From positions 1 through 15,940 of the forward strand of contig JAJDDU010000148.1 of assembly GCA_029260155.1 (NCBI GenBank): a stretch of DNA of 15,940 nt, written 5' to 3'. The notes under the pieces are model-generated. The model had not been told where the DNA came from and did not search any database. It was given only the letters and a program-made list of their open reading frames with translations. Shown here one piece after another: positions 6,235-11,594 of this stretch; position 1 is the first letter of the stretch; each line of letters begins with the position of its first letter. Made by a program: the position numbers and the translations under genes. The stretch is from Phycisphaerae bacterium. Its GTDB lineage: Bacteria > Planctomycetota > Phycisphaerae > UBA1845.

Positions 6235-7716
6235 ATGAGCGTTAAACTAATGTCTTCTGTGCTTGTGGGAGTTATGCTCGCCGTCGTTGGCTGTGCCAGC
6301 CCGCCGACGGATCCAACGGCCGTGTCCGTTCGCTTCGCGCCGGTGCCCGACTTCATGCCGTTCGACGACGGCTCGCCGACCTTCCGCACAACTTCCGACG
6401 CATCCGGCGAGAGCTTTGACTCCGAATACATCGCCACCAGTTCCGCCTCAGATCTCACCGAGGCATTCACCGTCACGCTGTGGGGCGGCGACTATGAAGG
6501 ACACGACGTGAGCTTGGTCGACGCGCCGCTGAGACCCGGAAACTACACATTCGGGTTTTGGGATCACGAACGCGATATGGCCATGAAGGGCTGGGTCGAG
6601 GTCAACTTTGCCGGGACCCAACTCGTCGACACCCTCCGGCAATGGAAGAGCCGCATCCCGCAGCAGAAGCAGTGGCTTGCCTACGACTTCGAGGTCAAGG
6701 GCAAACTCGACACCGCTGACTCAGTCGTGTTCAAGAGCTTCGCCAGGCAGCTGCGGGCATTCGACAAACTAGAACGTGAGATGGACAGCGCCATCGCCGT
6801 CGAGATGCAGTTGCAGGAGCAACGCCGCCGGCAATACGGCCAAATGCTGAACGAGTCCGTCGTCCTGATGTTGCCGACCGGCAGTGGCATTTTCCACCCG
6901 ACCACTGAGCCCGTCTTCGCTCCGGAGGACGTCGCTGACGTACAGACCGGGGAAGCTGTCACCAAGTTCATGCTCGTTGCCGACGCTCAGGGCACGCAGA
7001 AGAAACTCCGTCTCGTCAATCGCGTTTGCCGTAGTATGCAGGGATGCCGCGCCGTCCTCGTCGAAGAGGTTGACCGCCTCGAACGCCTCAAGCGTTATTT
7101 GGTCACCACTGATCACATCTACAATCACAACCGCAAGTTCGTCGAAAACGAAATGCGCATCCAGCAAGCCCTCAACTCAATCGATCAGCTCAACGAGGAA
7201 ATCGGAGACATGCGCGAGCGTCGCCTGGCACTCTCGTTCACCAACGGACTCGTCTCCCCCGACCGCTTTCTCGAACCGATCACAACCGAACGCCGCGACA
7301 TTGATGAGGAACGCACCGTGCTCTCGACGCGCCAAACGCGTCTCGACATGATGTTCGACGCGACTGCCGAGGACAGCCCCCGGCGCATCGCCTTCCAACG
7401 TCAGCGGCTCCGCGTCAGCCGGGCCATCGAAGACATCGACCGGTATGCTGTTTCCCTCGGCGAAGCCCAAGTCGCCCTCACAAGCATGCGGGAGTCCACG
7501 CGCGTTATCCACCGCCAGGGCGACCTCCGCCTCCTGGCCGCCGCCTTCGTCGATCCCTCAGTGCCGTCTCGCATCCGCGAAGCCATCGAGCACGACGCAG
7601 CCATGATCGTGCGTCTTGAGGCGTCGCCCACCCGCGCAGAGCCGCTCCACGCGGTCCAGGCCAGCATGCGAACAGCTTCGTACACCGTCGACACGAGCGA
7701 CCCCTGCGACCCGTAA
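6235..7716 (+). CDS. Predicted lipoprotein with coiled coils, unknown function
   Basis: A 493-residue protein. It begins with a clear lipoprotein signal, MSVKLMSSVLVGVMLAVVGC, with the lipobox Cys at residue 20. AAGGAG lies 8 bases before the ATG at 6235, which decides this start over an in-frame GTG at 6178. After a low-complexity Pro/Ser/Thr/Asp linker comes a probable beta-rich segment (about 75-125, including GNYTFGFWDHERDMAMKGW). Long charged helical stretches follow at roughly 165-204, 276-331 and 350-420, rich in Arg, Glu, Gln and Leu in coiled-coil-like spacing. I recognise no family. By design it would be tethered to a membrane with extended helices projecting into the periplasm. It follows the DUF1571 lipoprotein by 83 bp and is closed by a strong terminator, so the two may form an operon. 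The ECF sigma factor operon starts beyond the terminator. Confidence 0.8.
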   Translation: MSVKLMSSVLVGVMLAVVGCASPPTDPTAVSVRFAPVPDFMPFDDGSPTFRTTSDASGESFDSEYIATSSASDLTEAFTVTLWGGDYEGHDVSLVDAPLRPGNYTFGFWDHERDMAMKGWVEVNFAGTQLVDTLRQWKSRIPQQKQWLAYDFEVKGKLDTADSVVFKSFARQLRAFDKLEREMDSAIAVEMQLQEQRRRQYGQMLNESVVLMLPTGSGIFHPTTEPVFAPEDVADVQTGEAVTKFMLVADAQGTQKKLRLVNRVCRSMQGCRAVLVEEVDRLERLKRYLVTTDHIYNHNRKFVENEMRIQQALNSIDQLNEEIGDMRERRLALSFTNGLVSPDRFLEPITTERRDIDEERTVLSTRQTRLDMMFDATAEDSPRRIAFQRQRLRVSRAIEDIDRYAVSLGEAQVALTSMRESTRVIHRQGDLRLLAAAFVDPSVPSRIREAIEHDAAMIVRLEASPTRAEPLHAVQASMRTASYTVDTSDPCDP

Positions 7717-7748
7717 GCGACCGCAAAAAAAACAACGAATACTCGATC

Positions 7749-7781
7749 GGGGGCGGACCAACATCCGCCCCCTTTTCTTTT
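7749..7781 (+). terminator. Rho-independent terminator
   Basis: A nine-pair perfect stem GGGGGCGGA / TCCGCCCCC (7749-7757 and 7764-7772) with loop CCAACA, followed at once by TTTTCTTTT. It ends transcription of the lipoprotein gene(s) and separates them from the sigma factor operon. Confidence 0.93.
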
Positions 7782-7810
7782 GGGGGCTCACCCGGGAATT
7801 CGAAAAACGT

Positions 7811-7823
7811 CGATTGGACGCGT
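7811..7823 (+). repeat. 13-bp shared sequence, copy 2 (upstream of sigma factor operon)
   Basis: Second copy of CGATTGGACGCGT, between the terminator and the sigma factor start (67 bases before the ATG at 7891). See copy 1 at 6184-6196. Confidence 0.2.
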
Positions 7824-7890
7824 TCACAGCAGCACCAGACAGCAGAGCAACGGGTTGCGTGGGAATAAACGGCCCGCTGCCGCGTCATCA

Positions 7891-8463
7891 ATGGTGAGGC
7901 TGTACCCGACTGGCGTTGGGGCGGCTGCGGGAGTATTGACTTACGAAGTGGATACGGATCGGGAATTGGTTGCGCTCATGGACGATTACCGGCGTCGGGG
8001 ATTCGTCTTCGCGATGCACATGCTTGGCAACGCGGATGACGCCGCCGACGCCGTTCAGGATGGGCTCTGCGCGTGGTGGTCGCAGCGCGGGCGCGTGGGG
8101 CAATCGCCCGATTCCATAGCTTGGTTTTTCCGCGTAGTGCGAAACCGTTGCGTGGATCAGTTGCGCAAGCGTAGCCACCGCCGGCACGAAGTTTTGTCAC
8201 CCGAAGGCCCGCCCGACCGTCGCGACCCAGCTTCGGCGGCCGGCGATGAACGCGACGAGTTCCTCGCGCGCCTGCAAAACGAACTCGACCGCATGGACGA
8301 ACCGCTCCGCGAGATTCTATTGCTCCGCGATTTTCACGATCTCACTTACGCCGACATTGCCGAGGTGCTGTCGATCCGAGTGGGCACGGTCATGTCGCGC
8401 CTACATCGAGCTCGGAGCAAGCTGCGCGAACGCATGAAGGGCAATCTGTGTGCTGATGAATGA
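7891..8463 (+). CDS. ECF-type RNA polymerase sigma factor
   Basis: A 190-residue extracytoplasmic-function sigma factor. Region 2 covers about residues 26-93, with DDYRRRGFVFAMHMLGNADDAADAVQDGL and IAWFFRVVRNRCVDQLRKR, which bind core polymerase and the -10 element. Region 4 (about 128-182) contains EPLREILLLRDFHDLTYADI and VGTVMSRLHRARSKLRERM, the helix-turn-helix for the -35 element. Regions 1 and 3 are absent, as usual. The start is uncertain: the ATG at 7891 has no good ribosome binding site, and an in-frame GTG at 7948 would also keep all of region 2. The stop overlaps the start of an anti-sigma factor gene by 8 bases, so the two are translationally coupled, as is typical for sigma/anti-sigma pairs. 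Its targets are unknown; autoregulation is likely from family precedent. Confidence 0.93.
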   Translation: MVRLYPTGVGAAAGVLTYEVDTDRELVALMDDYRRRGFVFAMHMLGNADDAADAVQDGLCAWWSQRGRVGQSPDSIAWFFRVVRNRCVDQLRKRSHRRHEVLSPEGPPDRRDPASAAGDERDEFLARLQNELDRMDEPLREILLLRDFHDLTYADIAEVLSIRVGTVMSRLHRARSKLRERMKGNLCADE

Positions 8464-8893
8464 CTGCTCACACATAGAGGAATCGCTCAGCGCTTACCTC
8501 GACGGCGAACTGACGCAGCAGGACCGTCAGCGCGTCGAGCTGCACGCCGATCAGTGTGACCGTTGCACGCAGGCGCTGGCTGAGCTGACGCGCATCCGCG
8601 AAGGCATCAGCCAACTGCGGCAACCCGAACCCAACGAGATACAATGGAGTCGAATGATGCGATTGACTGCAACGAAAACGAGTCGAGGCGTCGGCTGGAT
8701 CGCCGGGATCGCCGGCGGCGTTGTCCTCGCCGGATACGCTGTCTACGAGTTCGCCACCGATGAAACGACGGACGCGTTCTTCAAGGTCGCGACGGCCGCG
8801 CTCGCTGGCGGCGTCTTGTTGCTGCTGTTCTCCGTTTTGATGGAGCGTTTGCACGCCCGCAAGTCGGATAGGTATAAGGATGTCGAACTATGA
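8456..8893 (+). CDS. Zinc-finger anti-sigma factor with two membrane helices
   Basis: A 145-residue membrane-bound anti-sigma factor. The N-terminal zinc-binding anti-sigma (ZAS) domain has the sequence CSHIEESLSAYLDGEL near the start and the motif His30-x3-Cys34-x2-Cys37 (HADQCDRC). In this family it sequesters the partner sigma factor in the cytoplasm. Two hydrophobic helices follow at about 79-99 and 109-130, with a very short acidic loop (DETTDAF) between them, so both ends face the cytoplasm and no sizeable periplasmic sensor domain exists. I chose the ATG at 8456 over an in-frame GTG two codons earlier; it overlaps the sigma factor stop by 8 bases. Its own stop overlaps the next start as ATGA. 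The signal is presumably sensed in or at the membrane. Confidence 0.9.
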   Translation: MNDCSHIEESLSAYLDGELTQQDRQRVELHADQCDRCTQALAELTRIREGISQLRQPEPNEIQWSRMMRLTATKTSRGVGWIAGIAGGVVLAGYAVYEFATDETTDAFFKVATAALAGGVLLLLFSVLMERLHARKSDRYKDVEL

Positions 8894-9219
8894 AGCGGAT
8901 CATCGTCGTGACCACTCCAAAGCTCCACGGACGCACTATCAAGCGCACGCTAGGCCTCGTGCGAGGCAACGCCGTGCGCGCCCGCCACGTCGGCAAGGAC
9001 ATCATGGCGCGTCTGCGCAACATCGTCGGCGGCGAAATCACCGAATACACCAAGCTAATGGCAGAGACGCGTGAGAACGCGCTCGGCCGCATGCTCACCG
9101 AAGCGGAGGCCCTTGGCGCCGACGCCGTTGTGTGCACGCAATTCTCGACATCGATGATCACAGACCGCGCAGCCGAGTTGCTGGCCGTCGGCACCGCCGT
9201 CGAGCTAGAACCCGAATGA
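8890..9219 (+). CDS. YbjQ/UPF0145 family (heavy-metal-binding domain) protein
   Basis: A 109-residue soluble protein of the YbjQ/UPF0145 (DUF74) family, complete in length. Family landmarks are the N-terminal beta strand (MKRIIVVTTPKL), GLVRGNAVRAR, the RNIVGGEITEYTKLMAETR helix and the C-terminal GADAVVCTQFSTS and VGTAVEL strands. Members form pentameric rings; the heavy-metal-binding label is largely structural and the function is unproven. The ATG overlaps the anti-sigma stop (ATGA), and AAGGA lies upstream within that gene, so it belongs to the sigma/anti-sigma operon. Co-transcription suggests a role in the same stress response, for example as a ligand-binding partner of the cytoplasmic face of the anti-sigma factor; this is inference. 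Confidence 0.9.
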   Translation: MKRIIVVTTPKLHGRTIKRTLGLVRGNAVRARHVGKDIMARLRNIVGGEITEYTKLMAETRENALGRMLTEAEALGADAVVCTQFSTSMITDRAAELLAVGTAVELEPE

Positions 9220-9232
9220 CTCCCGCGCGATT

Positions 9233-9361
9233 AAAGGTGTCAGGAAGAACTCGCACTGCCCGCTGTTCTCGCGGATCTTTGGGCGATTCCGTTCCGATCA
9301 GTTGGGCGCGGGGATTCGGACGACGCTTGACGGCGCGCGGGTCGATGCAGCCGGGGCGGTA
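9233..9361 (-). pseudogene. Possible C-terminal remnant of an IS4-type transposase
   Basis: In one minus-strand frame this stretch reads RPGCIDPRAVKRRPNP and continues to VLPDTF. Strings of the form RPG-x-x-PRAVKRRPKP are typical of the extreme C-terminus of IS4-like DDE transposases common in planctomycetes and other environmental bacteria. Nothing upstream in any frame looks like the catalytic core, so at most about 43 codons survive. It lies in the convergent gap between the YbjQ gene and the IPTL-CTERM gene. Recognition is from memory of the family tail, not alignment. Confidence 0.4.
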
Positions 9362-9378
9362 GTCTTGCGGCCGCCCCG
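9352..9378. terminator. GC-rich hairpin in the convergent gap, possible bidirectional terminator
   Basis: An eight-pair stem CGGGGCGG / CCGCCCCG (9352-9359 and 9371-9378) with an 11-base loop lies between the two convergent genes. Neither side has a run of T, so it is a weak terminator candidate. Confidence 0.3.
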
Positions 9379-9429
9379 AAGCGAAGTCAGCCGCCGATGG
9401 CCACGTCTCTTCAGCCCCAAGTCGACTGC

Positions 9430-10497
9430 CTAGGTAACTCCGACGTTTCCGGACCGCCTGCGATGCATGACGAGCGTGCCCGACGTAACCAGCAGTAGCG
9501 CCAGAACGACGACACCCCACTGGCTGACCGTGGGAATGGGCACGCCGGCCTGAACATGGTCAAGGAATTGCGGTGAGCAACAGTAGTCCAACGCACCGCC
9601 TTGGAAGCGACAATTCCACGTGCTCATGTCGCCGATCGGGTCTTCGCCGGCATCGCTATTGTCGAAAACACCGTCACAGTTGACGTCACACGATGACAGA
9701 CAGCAGGCGCAGTTGCCCGCTTTGCAGTCCTGGATGCAGGCCCAATCCTGGATTTGCACGAGCCCGTTGCCGTCCACATCCGCGTCGCACGGACACGGGT
9801 CCTGCGGCTGAACCGTGCAACCGAGCCCGGCGCACGTAGCGCCGTGAGTCCAGACAAAACCGGCGCCCGTGCACTCCGATGGCAGCAAGCCGTCGCTGCA
9901 CATGCCGGTGACCGGGTTGCAACACGCGCCCGACGGCGGCGGATCGCAGACTACATCAGCACAAAGCTGCCCCTCCAACCAGACTTGATCAGCAGCAGCG
10001 CAATTCTCGGAGAGCACACTCTGCAAGCAAGCTCCCGTAGTCGTGCTACAGCACGCGCCGACCGACGGCTCGGGGCAGGAAACCTGTGTACACGCCAGCC
10101 CTTCGGACCAGACCAGATTAGCGCCGTCGCAGTCCGCGGCGAACACGCCGTCCTGACACGTTCCGGTATCAAGATCGCAGCACGCGCCGGCGGAACCCGG
10201 ACAGCACGTCTCCGGCAGCGAGCCTTCGAACATGCACAGCCACGCGCTATCGTCGTTGAGCGGATCCGCGCCGGCATCGGCGTTGTCGACAACACCGTCA
10301 CAGTTGACGTCACACGATGACAGACAGCAGGCGCAGTTGCCCGCTTTGCAGTCCTGGATGCAGGCCCAATCCTGGATTTGCACGAGCCCGTTGCCGTCCA
10401 CATCCGCGTCGCACGGACAGTCTTGGGCAAGGGACTCCGGCACTCCGATTCCGCAAACGAACCCGATCATGACCGCATATGCCATAGCGCTTTTCAT
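9430..10497 (-). CDS. Secreted Cys-rich protein with two dockerin-like modules and IPTL-CTERM sorting tail
   Basis: A 355-residue secreted protein. It has a signal peptide with likely cleavage near SLA/QD (24/25). A dockerin-like module at 27-79 has loops DVDGNGLVQIQD and DVNCDGVVDNAD plus many Cys. Three Cys-rich repeats of 43 residues follow, each beginning GACC (104, 147, 190) and containing VW near the middle. A second, almost identical dockerin-like module spans about 236-288. The C-terminus is IPTVSQWG (321-328), a hydrophobic helix and HRRRS, which is the IPTL-CTERM sorting signal. Such tails are thought to direct processing and export at the cell surface with an exosortase/archaeosortase-type enzyme. 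The ATG at 10495-10497 has GAGGAG 9 bases upstream; a start ten codons earlier has none. Function is unknown; surface adhesion or protein-protein binding is plausible. Confidence 0.88.
   Translation of the reverse strand: MKSAMAYAVMIGFVCGIGVPESLAQDCPCDADVDGNGLVQIQDWACIQDCKAGNCACCLSSCDVNCDGVVDNADAGADPLNDDSAWLCMFEGSLPETCCPGSAGACCDLDTGTCQDGVFAADCDGANLVWSEGLACTQVSCPEPSVGACCSTTTGACLQSVLSENCAAADQVWLEGQLCADVVCDPPPSGACCNPVTGMCSDGLLPSECTGAGFVWTHGATCAGLGCTVQPQDPCPCDADVDGNGLVQIQDWACIQDCKAGNCACCLSSCDVNCDGVFDNSDAGEDPIGDMSTWNCRFQGGALDYCCSPQFLDHVQAGVPIPTVSQWGVVVLALLLVTSGTLVMHRRRSGNVGVT
9667..9795. repeat. 129-bp exact direct repeat, copy 1
   Basis: Identical over 129 bases to 10291-10419, 624 bp away in the same orientation. 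It encodes most of the C-terminal dockerin-like module of the IPTL-CTERM protein. Similarity continues with mismatches on the low-coordinate side. Confidence 0.93.
10291..10419. repeat. 129-bp exact direct repeat, copy 2
   Basis: Second copy, encoding the N-terminal dockerin-like module of the same protein. Identity even at third codon positions points to recent duplication or gene conversion. Confidence 0.93.
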
Positions 10498-10556
10498 GGT
10501 TCCGTTCTCCTCGATAGTGGTGTTCATGGCGGCTGAACGCCGAATCGCGGGGCTGG

Positions 10557-10585
10557 ATTGTATCGTCGCGGTCGCAAGGATTCAA
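10557..10585 (-). promoter_or_regulatory. Sigma-70-type promoter for the IPTL-CTERM gene
   Basis: Minus strand TTGAAT (10580-10585), 17-base spacer, TACAAT (10557-10562). The -10 hexamer matches the consensus at five of six positions and the spacing is ideal. The leader would be about 50 bases. Confidence 0.5.
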
Positions 10586-10696
10586 GAGTGGCTTCGATGT
10601 CAGCGGGCGCAGCCGGCCGATGCTGACCCAGCGTCCAGCGGTCGGAATTTCCGCGATTCTCCTGTCCCTAAACTGGTGAATACGGGTCCATGTGGG

Positions 10697-10724
10697 TTGC
10701 TTCCAGAGCGGGTTGTGCTACCCT
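10697..10724 (+). promoter_or_regulatory. Candidate promoter for the PEP-CTERM gene
   Basis: Plus strand TTGCTT (10697-10702) and TACCCT (10719-10724), spacer 16, with TGC directly before the -10 hexamer as in extended -10 promoters. Hexamer matches are modest. Confidence 0.28.
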
Positions 10725-10782
10725 GGGCGGCGAGTCTGGGGATGATGGTCTCCGGCGGCTGAGAATCGTGGAGCGCGCGGTA

Positions 10783-11484
10783 ATGGGTGGCGAAAGAACG
10801 CACGGAATCCTCGCGGCCGCAATCGCGATCACGGCGATTGCCGGGGTGTCCGTCCGCGCCGACATGACATTCGATGCAACCCACCGGGGGCTGTACCGCT
10901 CAGACGGGGCAGTCAACACGGGGCCTGCTGTGTCCCTTGCCGACACCTACACCGGTGCTGCCGTCGGTTTTACTCACCGCTCGTATTTTGTATTCGATCT
11001 GACGTCGCTCAATTCGAGCACGGTCACATCGGCGACGCTACGCCTCGAAGTGGCGGTGTGGCTCGCCGGCAACGCCGCTGAGGCGTTCGATGTTTACGAA
11101 ATCACAACGGACGTGGCCGATTTGGTAGATGGGGGTGCCTCGGCGACGATCTACACCGACGTGGGTTCCGGCGTGGTGTACGGCACGGGTGCTGTGAGTT
11201 CTTCCGACGTGGGTTCGGTTGTGGAGGTCACCCTTGGGGCTTCCGCAATCGACGCGATCAACGCGGCATCGGGTAATTCGTTCGCCGTGGGCTTGGACTT
11301 GTCCAGTATTGACGGCACTACCCAACCGATCACCGGATTCGAGGGCGTGCGTTTCAGCACTTCCAACGAAGTCCGCACACACCAACTGTTCGTGGAAGCG
11401 GCTCCCATCCCCGCGCCAAGCGCCGCGTTTCTCGGTCTGGTCGGCCTGGCCATGACATCGTGCGTTCGCCGGCGGTTCGCATAA
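10783..11484 (+). CDS. Secreted protein with PEP-CTERM-like sorting tail
   Basis: A 233-residue protein. It has a signal peptide (residues 1 to about 26, hydrophobic core ILAAAIAITAIAGV). The middle part is beta-rich, with RSYFVFDLTSL (66-76) and TSATLRLEV (82-90) resembling the jelly-roll modules of surface and carbohydrate-binding proteins. The C-terminus is PIPAPSAAFLGLVGLAM followed by CVRRRFA, a PEP-CTERM-type sorting signal (Pro-rich motif, hydrophobic helix, basic end). Such proteins are exported and processed by exosortase, often in connection with exopolysaccharide. I chose the ATG at 10783 because GGAG lies 9 bases upstream and the signal peptide starts there; an upstream ATG at 10690 would add 31 unlikely residues. 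It diverges from the IPTL-CTERM gene and precedes gyrA by 110 bp. Confidence 0.8.
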   Translation: MGGERTHGILAAAIAITAIAGVSVRADMTFDATHRGLYRSDGAVNTGPAVSLADTYTGAAVGFTHRSYFVFDLTSLNSSTVTSATLRLEVAVWLAGNAAEAFDVYEITTDVADLVDGGASATIYTDVGSGVVYGTGAVSSSDVGSVVEVTLGASAIDAINAASGNSFAVGLDLSSIDGTTQPITGFEGVRFSTSNEVRTHQLFVEAAPIPAPSAAFLGLVGLAMTSCVRRRFA

Positions 11485-11511
11485 TCCCACGCACAACATG
11501 AGCCCGCCGAA

Positions 11512-11539
11512 TTGCGGCCAAGCGCCCATCGATTAGAAT
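11512..11539 (+). promoter_or_regulatory. Candidate gyrA promoter
   Basis: TTGCGG (11512-11517) and TAGAAT (11534-11539) with a 16-base spacer, in the 110-bp gap before gyrA. The -10 matches five of six consensus positions. It would give a leader of about 50 bases. Confidence 0.4.
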
Positions 11540-11594
11540 AATGTGGCCGTACCCCCGTAGGTAGATTGTCACGGCCCTCAAAGGAGTTGCCCCG

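Noticed and set aside
7793..7830. ECF-type promoter (GGAAT...CGT) for autoregulation of the sigma operon
   Set aside because: GGGAATT and later GTC/CGT strings are present, but spacing and sequence do not give a convincing -35/-10 pair.
9754..10320. 188-codon plus-strand frame opposite the IPTL-CTERM gene
   Set aside because: Low-complexity Ala/Arg-rich composition typical of a shadow; the minus strand has a promoter, ribosome binding site, signal peptide and sorting tail.
9667..10419. CRISPR-like array from the direct repeats
   Set aside because: Only two copies, 129 bp long and 624 bp apart, both coding for a protein module.
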